NCBI RefSeq assembly: GCF_000178975.2
Contig: NC_015057.1
Location: 124,001-188,000, forward strand
DNA length: 64,000 nucleotides
Direction: 5' to 3'
From: Granulicella tundricola MP5ACTX9
GTDB lineage: Bacteria > Acidobacteriota > Terriglobia > Terriglobales > Acidobacteriaceae
Positions 1 through 9,044 of this stretch are shown piece after piece; the stretch's first letter is position 1, and each line of letters begins with the position of its first letter. Made by a program: the position numbers and the translations under genes. The notes beneath the pieces are model-generated. The model did no database searches and was not told the DNA's origin. It saw only the letters and a list, made by a program, of their open reading frames with translations.

Positions 1-1
1 G

Positions 2-2485
2 GTGCTGGAGCACTCGATCGGCATCAACTCGCGCATGGTGAACCAGATCAAGGTGGGCTTCACACGCTTCCCGGGCGGAAGCAACTCGACGACGTTCAAC
101 CAGCACCCCTACGAAGCGGGACCGGATGTAGGCATCACGGGCCTGCCAGCGGGGCAGGCGGCTTTCAGCTTCCCAGGTAGTACCTTTACCGCCACAGGTC
201 TGTTCACTAATGCGGAGACGCCCTGGAGCGCTACGGGCGGCTCCTTTTCCAGCACCGTCCAGACGCCCAACGCTTATACCCTGATCGATAACTTTCAACT
301 CAACGCGGGCAAGCACAGTATGACCTTCGGTGTTCAGTATCAGCGGCTGGAGGATAACCTGACGTCGCAGACCAGCCCGTCCGGCATCTACTACCAGACC
401 TGGAACGGCGTCTCGACCGCGCAGTTTATTCAGGCCGCTAACGGCACCTACGGCAATACACTGGACAACACCAAGTCTGGTTTTGCCTATGCCAGCTTCC
501 TGCTGGGTGCAGTCAATACAGCAGCAACCTCAGTTCCGCTAGTAGCGGAAACGGGTGGCCGCTATGCTCCGGTCTCACCCTATTTCCAGGATGACTGGAA
601 GATCCGACCAAACCTAACGATCAACCTGGGCGTCCGATATGACTACCTGACTCCGTTTCACGAGGTGCATGACAACTACAGCTTCTTCAATCCGAATGAG
701 ATCAATCCGGCAACGGGTAATGCTGGCCTGCTGGAGTATGCGGGTTTCCGGGGATCGAATATCAGCTGCGAGTGCCATACGCCGATCCCGACCTACCTGG
801 GCAACATCGGGCCGCGTCTTGGACTGGAGTATTCCCCTGATCCAAACACGGTCTTCCGCGCCGGCTTTGCGATTGTGCATTCCCGCGGCGGCGGTGTAGG
901 CGGACGTGCAGGCGACTCCGTGGGTACGGGACAGACTGGCTTTGGATCCAGCATCATTCTACCGACGGCCAATAACGTGGGTGCGACTGCAGGTCCTTCG
1001 TTCTATCTGAACAACAGCTCAGTGTTCCAGGCTGCGGGCCTCTCGAATACCAACTTTGGCGGCCCTGGTTATGCGATCCCACCATCGGTCGGCCCCAGCG
1101 TGGCGAACCTGACGGTCGGCACGGGCAACTACGTCAATGCGAGCGGTGCCTACGTCACTCCGGGTGGAGCGCCGGGCTATGCCGATCCTTACCTCTCAAG
1201 CAGAGCTCCTACCTTCAACTTCTGGAACCTTGGCCTGCAGAAGGTGCTGACGAAGAACCTGACCCTGACGGTGACGTATGTCGGGAGCCAGTCGCATTTT
1301 GTGGCGGGAGCGGGTGTCTCAGGCTTCTGGTCAGGGCAGCTTGATCCGCGCTACATTGCCACGCTGGGCGGTGTGCTTGCCAGCGACGGCAAGACGAATA
1401 TCCTGGCAGCGCAGGCTACGCCGGCTAACATTGCGATCGCACAGAAGGCCGACCCCAGCGTGACAGTTCCCTACGCGGGCTACGCGCAGGCAGGTGCGGT
1501 CAGCTCCGCCGCGACGATCGGTCGCATGTTACGGCCGTATCCGCAGTACACCTCACCACCGAGTGCCACCTACGATAACGTTGCCAACCTGAGCTACAAC
1601 GCGTTTGAGGTTGTGCTGGCCCAGCGCCAGTACAAGGGCATGAGCTTCACAGTGAATTACACCTACTCCCATAACATTGGGGACGACGGGACAACGCGCA
1701 GCGCCTTTGCGATTCCCAGTTCCGTCTCTTCCAACGGCTCACCCATCGCCGGCAACAATCGCGCGGACCGCAGTCTGGTCATTACGGATACCCCACAAAA
1801 TTTGAATATGTATGGCGTGCTCAAGTCGCCGTTTGGGAAGAACGGAATTGGAGGAGACAGCCTGCTGGTTCGTGCGCTGGCCGGTGGCTGGCAGTTGGCA
1901 GATATCTTCACCTATAACTCCGGTACACCGATCCTGATCGTCGGCTCCGGCTGCACTGCGCCGTCACAGGGCAACTGCATGCCGGACATCGTCCCGGGAA
2001 AGGAGAACTCGATCCGGGCCAACGGAGGCTATGGTGCGCCGGGCGTGACTTACGGGAACTACAACACGACTCACTACCTGGACCCGAATGCATTTCAGGC
2101 GCTTTCCACCTTTGGTGTAGGGGCTACGCCCACGACCAAGATCGGCGATGCTCCGCGCAGCATTTCAAGTCTTCGCGCTCCGAGCAAATACAACGACGAT
2201 GCTGCAATCCAGCGCAGCTTCAATCTGAGCCGCGAGCGAGTGAAGTTCATCTTCCGTGCAGACTGCTTCGACGTATCGAACAAGGTCACGTTCTCCATAC
2301 CGCAGACGCAGACTGTCTCCGCAGTCAGCAACGGCGCGAACACCGGCCCTGGCTTTGCGTCTACGGTGAACAATACGGGCTCGATCTCCAGGACGAATGC
2401 CGGTAATACCGCGGCATCGTTTGGTGAGTTCACCAGCTTCAGCGGCAACCGGCGGTTCCAGTTCTCCGGGCGTGTTACCTTCTAA
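2..2485 (+). CDS. Oar-like TonB-dependent receptor, C-terminal part (5' end outside window)
   Basis: This frame is open at the window edge and ends with a normal stop, so it is the last 827 residues of a larger outer-membrane protein. The sequence is rich in Asn, Tyr, Gly and aromatic residues with alternating barrel-strand patterns. It contains the 'FQDDWK...LTINLGVRYDY' block typical of Oar-like (CarboxypepD_reg plus barrel) receptors of Acidobacteria, and it ends in an aromatic residue (RVTF), as outer-membrane barrels usually do. The signal peptide, carboxypeptidase-regulatory domain and plug would lie upstream of the window. The GTG at base 2 is internal and not a real start. A strong hairpin follows the stop, and the next gene is an exported GH2 enzyme, which suggests a role in uptake of sugars or sugar oligomers. 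The substrate cannot be read from the sequence. Confidence 0.9.
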   Translation: MLEHSIGINSRMVNQIKVGFTRFPGGSNSTTFNQHPYEAGPDVGITGLPAGQAAFSFPGSTFTATGLFTNAETPWSATGGSFSSTVQTPNAYTLIDNFQLNAGKHSMTFGVQYQRLEDNLTSQTSPSGIYYQTWNGVSTAQFIQAANGTYGNTLDNTKSGFAYASFLLGAVNTAATSVPLVAETGGRYAPVSPYFQDDWKIRPNLTINLGVRYDYLTPFHEVHDNYSFFNPNEINPATGNAGLLEYAGFRGSNISCECHTPIPTYLGNIGPRLGLEYSPDPNTVFRAGFAIVHSRGGGVGGRAGDSVGTGQTGFGSSIILPTANNVGATAGPSFYLNNSSVFQAAGLSNTNFGGPGYAIPPSVGPSVANLTVGTGNYVNASGAYVTPGGAPGYADPYLSSRAPTFNFWNLGLQKVLTKNLTLTVTYVGSQSHFVAGAGVSGFWSGQLDPRYIATLGGVLASDGKTNILAAQATPANIAIAQKADPSVTVPYAGYAQAGAVSSAATIGRMLRPYPQYTSPPSATYDNVANLSYNAFEVVLAQRQYKGMSFTVNYTYSHNIGDDGTTRSAFAIPSSVSSNGSPIAGNNRADRSLVITDTPQNLNMYGVLKSPFGKNGIGGDSLLVRALAGGWQLADIFTYNSGTPILIVGSGCTAPSQGNCMPDIVPGKENSIRANGGYGAPGVTYGNYNTTHYLDPNAFQALSTFGVGATPTTKIGDAPRSISSLRAPSKYNDDAAIQRSFNLSRERVKFIFRADCFDVSNKVTFSIPQTQTVSAVSNGANTGPGFASTVNNTGSISRTNAGNTAASFGEFTSFSGNRRFQFSGRVTF

Positions 2486-2496
2486 CCGATTGCTGC

Positions 2497-2541
2497 CGGT
2501 CTATCTTCTGCAGGGGCGACCCCTGCCGGGAGGATAGGCCG
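2497..2541 (+). terminator. Long hairpin after the receptor gene
   Basis: The inner stem GCAGGGG / CCCCTGC (2510-2516, 2520-2526) has a three-base loop. It is extended by an outer stem CGGTCTATC / GATAGGCCG (2497-2505, 2533-2541) containing one G-U pair. It starts about 12 bases after the receptor stop. No U-run follows, so this is a likely but not canonical intrinsic terminator, or an mRNA 3'-end stabiliser. Confidence 0.5.
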
Positions 2542-2642
2542 CAACTTGTTTAAACTGAAGCTGCCTGCGATACGGTCTCGGTACGATGGCCGTGCTCCTC
2601 GATCTGAGGGGCGACTGAAAAGCCGCCGAAGGAGATCTTTCC

Positions 2643-5081
2643 ATGCCTCATAGTCTGACGCGTTCTGTAAGCAGGCGGCTTGCCTGGGCTGCGATTGTTC
2701 TTGTCTCGGCTTTATCGGCTCAAGGCCAGCGGCGGGTTTCGGCTGGGGTGTCTTGTGGCCGGCAGGAGGTTCTCCTCGACACGGATTGGCGGTTCCATCT
2801 GGGCGATGCTGCTGGCTCTGAACAGCCTTCCGCTTCCGACTCTGTTGACTGGCAGCCCGTGACCTTGCCGCATGACTGGGCGATCCATGGACCTCGGCTT
2901 GTAACGAATCTGTCCGGTGGCGCCGGGGGGTTTGCTCCCATGGGGATCGGCTGGTATCGCCGACATATTCCGTCGCCGACGACAGCTTGCGCGGGTCGTG
3001 CCTTAGTTCAGTTCGACGGCATCATGGCCAATAGTGATGTGTGGCTCAACGGCCATCTGCTGGGTCATCGGCCTAATGGGTACGTCAGCCTGGTCTACGA
3101 TCTGACTCCTTTTCTGAACGCGACGCCGGGCGCTGATAATCTGCTCCTTGTGAAGGCGGACAACAGCCAGCAACCGGCATCGCGCTTTTATCAGGGGGCC
3201 GGGATCTATAGGCACGTTCACCTGATCCATGTGCCGGAGCTGCACCTCGAAACTTGGGGCACCGCCATTGCGACTCCACACATCATGCCCGTCTCTGCAG
3301 AGGTCTCAGTCAGCGCTGAGGTCCGCAACGACGCGTCGCAGTCACGCACTGCCACGGTGCGGGTCACGATTCTGGATGCGTCTGGCCACCGGGTCGCACA
3401 GGCGTCGTCGATCGCGCAGGCAGTTGCGGCAGGCGCCGTCCATAGCTTTGCGGTTACGCTGAATGTCTCTCACCCACGACTTTGGGACGTCAAGGATCCC
3501 AACCTTTATCAAGCGAAAGTTGAGGTCTTGCAGACCGGCCAGCCGGGCGATCTACAGGTGTCGACCTTTGGCATTCGTGATGCACATTTTGACGCTGCTA
3601 CAGGCTTTTCTCTTAATGGACGGACGGTGAAGATCAAAGGCGTCGCGTTGCACAGCGATATCGGTGCGCTTGGCATGGCCGTTCCCCTTTCGCTGTGGGA
3701 GCATCGGCTGCGGGCCATGCAGCACATGGGGGCCAACGCTATACGGACCGCGCACAATCCCGTTGCACCGGAGTTTCTGGACCTTTGCGATCGCATGGGT
3801 TTTCTGGTTTTGGACGAGTTCTTCGACGTCTGGACCGTCGGCAAGAATCCGTACGACTATCACCTAAACTTTCGCGACTGGTACCTTCGCGACACGCGTG
3901 ACAGCGTGCGGCGGGATAGGAATCACCCAAGCATCATCGCCTGGAGTGCGGGCAATGAGATTCATGACACGCCGCATCCGGACGTGGCGAAACCGATTCT
4001 CGCCTCGCTCATCGCGGAGTATCACAAGGACGATCCGACCCGGCCGGTGACGCAGGCTTTATTTCGACCGAACGCCTCGCACGACTATGAGGACGGACTC
4101 GCGGACATGCTGGACGTGATTGGTCAGAACTACCGTCCTGGGGAGCTGCTCGCCGCTCACGAGGCCAGGCCGGAGCGGAAGATCCTGGGGACGGAGAATA
4201 TTCACGACCGTGCCACATGGCTTGCGGTTCGGGACAACGCTGCCTACGCCGGCATGTTTCTCTGGTCCGGCACCGACTATCTGGGCGAGAGCCGGCACTG
4301 GCCGCTCTTCGCGGATCAATCCGGCATGAACGATCGTACGGACTTTCCAAAGCCGGACTCGCTGGAACGCGAGAGTTGGTGGGCCGACCGGCCGGTGGTC
4401 CATATTGTGCGACGCACTGCCCGGGTGCCCAAAGCGCCGACGGATCCTGGGTATGAACTCGACCAGTATCGGCCGCAGCAGGTGACGTTTCCTGACTGGA
4501 CACCCGCCAACCGCGAGCCGCACCCGGAACAGGTGGAGGTTTACAGCAACTGCCGCGAGGTTGCGCTGTCTCTCAACGGTCAGTCGCTTGGAGCCAAGAC
4601 TTTACCCCCCGACGCTTCTGCGCGGGGCTGGCAGGTAACTTTTGAGGCGGGATTGCTGAAGGCTCGCTGCACGGATCAGCCGGGCGTGGAGGAGACGCTG
4701 ACGACCGCGGGCACTCCTGCCGGGTTAAGTCTTACGGCCGAATCAAAGCAGTTAGGCACCACGTTCGACGATGTGACCGAGGTTCGTCTCACTGTCGTCG
4801 ATGCACATGGAACTCCTGTGCCCGGAGTTGCCGTGCCTGTTACTTTCTCGGTTGCGGGTGATGGTACGTTGCTGGCCACGGACGATGCTGATCCAACTTA
4901 TACCGCCGCTTTCGAAAACCCCACCCGAACTACGCTGGACGGCCGTGCGGTCGCATTCATCCGTGGAAATGGTGGCGGCACTCTTACCTTGCAAGCAACA
5001 TCTCCAGGGCTTGCTGCCACGAATCTCCGGTTCATGCCCCCGAATGCATCGGCTGCTCTCGCTTTGAAGGGTCATCGATAG
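2643..5081 (+). CDS. Exported glycoside hydrolase family 2 (beta-galactosidase-like)
   Basis: This 812-residue GH2 protein hydrolyses beta-linked sugars by a retaining mechanism. The start is set by AAGGAGA seven bases upstream. An N-terminal signal peptide (about residues 1-30) sends it out of the cytoplasm. Domains in order are the GH2 sugar-binding jelly roll (about 40-190), the GH2 Ig-like domain (about 200-310), the TIM barrel (about 320-600), a C-terminal GH2 Ig/DUF4982-like domain, and a Big_1-like Ig domain near 690-800 ('TEVRLTVVDAHGTPVPGV'). The acid/base is probably Glu439 in the 'GNEIHD' motif and the nucleophile Glu518 in 'LGTEN'. It follows an outer-membrane receptor and precedes a membrane regulator, which suits a polysaccharide-utilisation locus. 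Family assignment is firm. The exact specificity (galactosidase, glucuronidase or mannosidase) is not determined. Confidence 0.92.
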   Translation: MPHSLTRSVSRRLAWAAIVLVSALSAQGQRRVSAGVSCGRQEVLLDTDWRFHLGDAAGSEQPSASDSVDWQPVTLPHDWAIHGPRLVTNLSGGAGGFAPMGIGWYRRHIPSPTTACAGRALVQFDGIMANSDVWLNGHLLGHRPNGYVSLVYDLTPFLNATPGADNLLLVKADNSQQPASRFYQGAGIYRHVHLIHVPELHLETWGTAIATPHIMPVSAEVSVSAEVRNDASQSRTATVRVTILDASGHRVAQASSIAQAVAAGAVHSFAVTLNVSHPRLWDVKDPNLYQAKVEVLQTGQPGDLQVSTFGIRDAHFDAATGFSLNGRTVKIKGVALHSDIGALGMAVPLSLWEHRLRAMQHMGANAIRTAHNPVAPEFLDLCDRMGFLVLDEFFDVWTVGKNPYDYHLNFRDWYLRDTRDSVRRDRNHPSIIAWSAGNEIHDTPHPDVAKPILASLIAEYHKDDPTRPVTQALFRPNASHDYEDGLADMLDVIGQNYRPGELLAAHEARPERKILGTENIHDRATWLAVRDNAAYAGMFLWSGTDYLGESRHWPLFADQSGMNDRTDFPKPDSLERESWWADRPVVHIVRRTARVPKAPTDPGYELDQYRPQQVTFPDWTPANREPHPEQVEVYSNCREVALSLNGQSLGAKTLPPDASARGWQVTFEAGLLKARCTDQPGVEETLTTAGTPAGLSLTAESKQLGTTFDDVTEVRLTVVDAHGTPVPGVAVPVTFSVAGDGTLLATDDADPTYTAAFENPTRTTLDGRAVAFIRGNGGGTLTLQATSPGLAATNLRFMPPNASAALALKGHR

Positions 5082-5571
5082 GCCCGGTCAAGACGGTCTT
5101 AGAATCGCTTGGCCATTTGAACGTGGAGACGATATCGCAGACCCAAGGCAGCGCGAGTTTATCCTCATGAGGTATTTTCTTTGTGACTCAGGTTGAGTCG
5201 CGCATCAGGGATGCGGATCTGCCTGAAGGCTCGATTCGTATCGAAATCCGTTTCCGTGGCATGGGTCTGTTTTCCCATGCGCTACGGACGGCGGTCCTAA
5301 AACGCGCTCTCAACTGCGTCTCTATTCCTGCTGAGCCGCTCAAGTGTATGAAAGTAAAAGGGTTCGATTTTTCGAGGCATCCTGCACTTGAGGACTCACC
5401 ATTTCGCGGTCTCTAAGCGATCTATTAACCTCGTGCGGGATGGTGGTGTTTGATATGCTTCTCCTCAAACGCAAGATCCTTAGACGTCAGGGCGGGAAGC
5501 ACGGCCTGATACCGCGAGCGAACGTATGTCTCGTTTTTATTCACGATCCGATCGATAGCTTATCGCCGCTC
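5082..5571 (+). other. Intergenic region, no convincing gene
   Basis: This 490-base gap lies between the GH2 gene and the winged-helix regulator. A 77-codon reading frame from a GTG at 5183 to 5416 has no ribosome binding site and no recognisable domain, so I do not call it. The gap carries the nested inverted repeat at 5253-5288 and presumably the promoter of the downstream regulator. Confidence 0.5.
5253..5288. repeat. Nested inverted repeat / hairpin
   Basis: The inner arms GCATGGG / CCCATGC (5259-5265, 5274-5280) flank the loop TCTGTTTT. Outer arms TCCGT / ACGGA (5253-5257, 5284-5288) extend the structure with a small internal bulge. It sits in the gap upstream of the winged-helix regulator. 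It could be an mRNA structure, the end of the GH2 transcript or a regulator-binding site; the sequence does not decide. Confidence 0.4.
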
Positions 5572-7947
5572 ATGCTGCTGGAAATGCAACCTAAAATCCG
5601 GTTTGAGGGTTACCTCATCGATCGTCCTGCCTGGCGTCTCCAGTGGCAGGATGAGACGATTGTGCTCAATCGCAGGACGTTCGACCTGCTTCTTTTCCTG
5701 ATCGATCACCGCGACCGCGTCGTCCCGAAAGACGAGTTGTTGCAGTCGCTCTGGCGCGATCAGTTTGTGGAAGAGAGCAACCTCACCCAGCATGTCTTTC
5801 TGCTGCGCAAGGCGCTTTCCCGGCATGCCTCAGGACAGAAGATCGTGGAGACGGTGCCGGGCCGCGGATATCGATTCACGGCACCGATCGAGGTTGAGCC
5901 ACAGGCCGTCGAGGAGACTGCGACCAGCTCACAGATCTTTCTTCATGCCAGCGCATCCGTCACCGAGATCACGATTGAAGAAGAGGAGATCGAAGCCGAT
6001 TCGACCTCGCTGGCGGCGCTGCCCACGGTGCGGAAAGACGGACGAACGCGTTGGGCGCTCGGTAGCTTACTGATCGTTGTGGGGATAGCGATTGCGGGTT
6101 GGTTCGGCTGGCAGCATTGGCTGGACCGTACCGGGGGTGCTCCCGTCGACGTCGTCATTGCTCCCTCGGCTGGCAGTACGGGCGACGCCGTTCTGGACAG
6201 CGCATTGGTCGATGCGTTGCGCATGGATCTTTCGCAGAGTCCCTTTGTCTCCCCGGTCGCTCCTGCCAGAGTCCGGGCTACTCTGACCGAGATGAAGCAG
6301 GATCCCGATGCTGCGATGACCACAGCCGTCGCCGCCGAGGTCTGCGAACGCACCAATAGCCAGGCTGTGCTTCACGGCAATGTGGCTCGCTTTGGTCAGC
6401 ACTTTCTGCTCACCGAAGAGGCGACGAGTTGTGTGAACGGCTCCATGCTCGCGGAGGCAAAACAGGAGGTTGCAACGGCTGAGGGCCTTCCGCACGGCAT
6501 CGACAAACTGGCTGAGAAGATTCGGCGGGATCTCGGCGAGTCGCGCCGCAGCATCGCCCGCTTTGACATTCCCCTTTTCCCTGGGCGTACTGCGTCGCTT
6601 GAAGCTCTCAAAGAATTCACCCAGGCACAGGTTCAATCCAATCAGGGCAAGTACGTCGACGCGATTGAGCTGATGAAAAAAGCTGTTGCGGCCGACCCAG
6701 GGTTCGCAGAAGCGTATTACGATCTGGCAGCTTATTATGGAAGCGTCCTCGCCCTCACTGCCGAGCGGGATGCGCTTCTCAAGGCCTACAGTCTGCGCGA
6801 TACCGCAAGCGAGCCTGTTCGTTTGGGTATCGTCGCGCTCTATCATTCGGCCATCACACAGGATCTGTATGAAGCCGAACGCAACTATCGCAACTGGATA
6901 GAACTTTATCCGCGTTCTGCGCAGGCCTGGAACGGCTTATCCAACGTAGAAAGAGAACTCGGTCATCATCAGGACGCTCTGACTGCCGCGGAACACACGC
7001 TCGAACTGAGACCCACGGTCGCAGGCTTGTACGCGAACCTCGCCTTTGAGCAGATGAAGACTGATAATCCCAAGGGGGCTCTCGCTACGTGTAAGCGTGC
7101 GCTTGCCAGAGGCATGGACATCGACAACATCCGCGAACACTGCTTCCAGGCGGCCTACGCCCTGCATGACGACGCCGAAGTCCAGCAGCAGCGCGAGTGG
7201 GCTGCCGCACATCCTGACGCCGTTTACATCCGGTTCGATGAGGTTATTATCGCGATCGCAGAGGGACGCTTCTCCGATGTGCAGCGTCTCGCCCCGCCCT
7301 TGAATGCCATTATGCGGCAGCGTGGTCTGGCCGAGCCAGCCGATGGTTTTCTTCGGGATACAGGTACCAATCTTATTGAATCCGGTGATGTTGCAGAGGG
7401 TATCCGCATCCTCAGAAGCGCGCCGGTTGATCTGAAGGACGAGACCAGCGTACTGGGATTGGCGAGGGCGGGAGACATTGCGGCGGCTGAAAATGCAGTT
7501 CGCGCCATGCAGGCCGAGTTCCCACAAGGGACTCTTTGGAACGACTACCGGGGCCCTGAGATTCAAGCGATCATCGCATTGGCCACGCATAAGCCCAAGG
7601 ATGCGATCATTGCCCTGGAACGGGTGCGGCCGCTCGAGGGTCGCGACCCGGTCATCAGCATGATGCGCGGGGATGCTTACCTGGCCGCTGGTGAACCTGC
7701 TCAGGCTGAGGCTGCCTATCGCAAGGTTATCGAAGGCCCCGATCAGGAGCCTGAGGCCGAGGAAGTGCCTCTGTCATGGCTCGGGCTTGGGCGTGCCCTG
7801 GCCGCGCAGGGTCGCCGTCCCGCTGCCCTTGAGGCATATCAACACTTTCTCACGCTCTGGGCGCATGCAGACTCGAACGCCATGCACCTGGTCGAAGCTA
7901 AGAAGGAGTTAGGGTCGTTACAAAATTTCGGTCACCTAAATAATTGA
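5572..7947 (+). CDS. CadC-like winged-helix, transmembrane, TPR regulator
   Basis: This is a one-component membrane regulator of about 791 residues. An N-terminal OmpR/CadC-type winged helix (about residues 5-105) ends in the typical 'VETVPGRGYRF' hairpin. After an acidic linker there is one transmembrane segment (ALGSLLIVVGIAIAGWF, about residue 165) and then a long extracytoplasmic half with a TolB-N-like part and tetratricopeptide repeats. The frame extends upstream to 5440, but those 44 residues do not look like the family. ATG 5572 (MLLEMQPKIRF) or the in-frame ATG 5584 begins where the winged helix normally starts. The family binds DNA from the membrane and senses periplasmic signals. 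Its target may be the neighbouring sugar genes, which is inference from position. Confidence 0.85.
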   Translation: MLLEMQPKIRFEGYLIDRPAWRLQWQDETIVLNRRTFDLLLFLIDHRDRVVPKDELLQSLWRDQFVEESNLTQHVFLLRKALSRHASGQKIVETVPGRGYRFTAPIEVEPQAVEETATSSQIFLHASASVTEITIEEEEIEADSTSLAALPTVRKDGRTRWALGSLLIVVGIAIAGWFGWQHWLDRTGGAPVDVVIAPSAGSTGDAVLDSALVDALRMDLSQSPFVSPVAPARVRATLTEMKQDPDAAMTTAVAAEVCERTNSQAVLHGNVARFGQHFLLTEEATSCVNGSMLAEAKQEVATAEGLPHGIDKLAEKIRRDLGESRRSIARFDIPLFPGRTASLEALKEFTQAQVQSNQGKYVDAIELMKKAVAADPGFAEAYYDLAAYYGSVLALTAERDALLKAYSLRDTASEPVRLGIVALYHSAITQDLYEAERNYRNWIELYPRSAQAWNGLSNVERELGHHQDALTAAEHTLELRPTVAGLYANLAFEQMKTDNPKGALATCKRALARGMDIDNIREHCFQAAYALHDDAEVQQQREWAAAHPDAVYIRFDEVIIAIAEGRFSDVQRLAPPLNAIMRQRGLAEPADGFLRDTGTNLIESGDVAEGIRILRSAPVDLKDETSVLGLARAGDIAAAENAVRAMQAEFPQGTLWNDYRGPEIQAIIALATHKPKDAIIALERVRPLEGRDPVISMMRGDAYLAAGEPAQAEAAYRKVIEGPDQEPEAEEVPLSWLGLGRALAAQGRRPAALEAYQHFLTLWAHADSNAMHLVEAKKELGSLQNFGHLNN

Positions 7948-8064
7948 ACTTAATGGCTGGTACGGAGCGACGGAGAGTTCTCGAGATACTTCCTCTTGTG
8001 GCCCCGTGGGGCAGGAGTGCGTTGACCCTCGTAAAGGATCCATACGCCGCCGTTCCATTCCCGA

Positions 8065-9000
8065 TCAAATTCGGGCTGAGGCTTCCTCGGGCGATGCAAA
8101 CGGCTTACCGCTGCTGCTTGCGGCGTCCTCGATGGGCTCCATATCCACCTCGACACGGAGCGTGTGGCCGCCGCCGCCAAGAATCAAACCCCGTAGCGGA
8201 CTGACATCGCCGTAATCGCGTCCCCAGGCTACGGTCACATGTCCATCCGTGGGTGCGACGTCGTTGGTTGGGTCCATATCCAGCCAGCCGGCGGCTCGAT
8301 CGTAGGCCGATAGCCACGCATGCGAGGCATCAGCGCCGATCAGCCTCGGCCGGCCCGGCGGGGGGTAGGTACGCAGGTAGCCGCTGATATAACGTGCTGC
8401 CACGCCAATCGAACGCAGGCAGGCGATCTGCAGGTGCGCGAAGTCCTGGCATACACCGCCGCGCTTCTTGAAGACCTCTTCGGGCGTCGTGCGCACGGTG
8501 GTGACTTTGCTATCGAAGCGGAAGTCGCGGTGGATGCGCCGGGTCAGATCCAGCAGCGCCTCCGCCAGGGGGCGGCCGGGGGTGAACGACTCAAGCGCAT
8601 AGGCCGCGAACTCGGGGTTCGTGCGGATGCGTGGCGACTCGAACTGGTACTGGAAGGCGTCGAGCCCAGCGGGCGTGTGATCCTCGGCCAGCGACCGGGT
8701 AGACTGCTCCCACGGCAGCGAAGCGGGCGCACCCTCGGGTTGACCCGGTGAGCGCAAGACCTGGCTCAACGATTCCACGACGAGCTCCTCATGCGGCTCC
8801 TGCACCGTGAAGAACCAGAGCACATTACCGAAAAAGTCGGTCCGCTCTGTAAACGTTAGAGGTTTGGGAGAGATCAGCCGGACATTCTCGATCAGCTGGT
8901 TTCGATCGTAGCTACGCGGTTTCAGGCAAGCCACATGATTGCCGAAGGAGACCGGCGAAACATACTTGTACGTGGTGCGATGGCTGATCTTGTACAGCAT
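8065..9000 (-). CDS. Transglutaminase-like cysteine peptidase family protein
   Basis: This is a bacterial transglutaminase-like protein of about 311 residues. It has the N-terminal beta-domain of the family ('YKISHRTTYKYVSPVSF') and a transglutaminase core. The triad is visible: Cys184 in 'GGVCQDFAH', His227 in 'DASHAWLSAY' and an Asp in 'LDMDPTND'. There is no signal peptide, so it is probably cytosolic. The frame opens at a GTG at 9012, but ATG 9000 gives the usual family N-terminus. It is the last gene of a three-gene operon, 32 bases (from the GTG) or 44 bases (from the ATG) after the ATP-grasp/alpha-E gene. Proteins of this group occur with ATP-grasp and alpha-E partners and are thought to cleave or cross-link peptides made or attached by the ligase. 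No substrate is known. Confidence 0.9.
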   Translation of the reverse strand: MLYKISHRTTYKYVSPVSFGNHVACLKPRSYDRNQLIENVRLISPKPLTFTERTDFFGNVLWFFTVQEPHEELVVESLSQVLRSPGQPEGAPASLPWEQSTRSLAEDHTPAGLDAFQYQFESPRIRTNPEFAAYALESFTPGRPLAEALLDLTRRIHRDFRFDSKVTTVRTTPEEVFKKRGGVCQDFAHLQIACLRSIGVAARYISGYLRTYPPPGRPRLIGADASHAWLSAYDRAAGWLDMDPTNDVAPTDGHVTVAWGRDYGDVSPLRGLILGGGGHTLRVEVDMEPIEDAASSSGKPFASPEEASARI

Positions 9001-9044
9001 GGCCTGATTCACTGCCTCGTCTCGTTTATTGTCTCATTCGCGTG

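Noticed and set aside
5183-5416. Seventy-seven-codon frame from GTG in the gap after the GH2 gene
   Set aside because: No ribosome binding site and no recognisable sequence; it crosses the nested hairpin.
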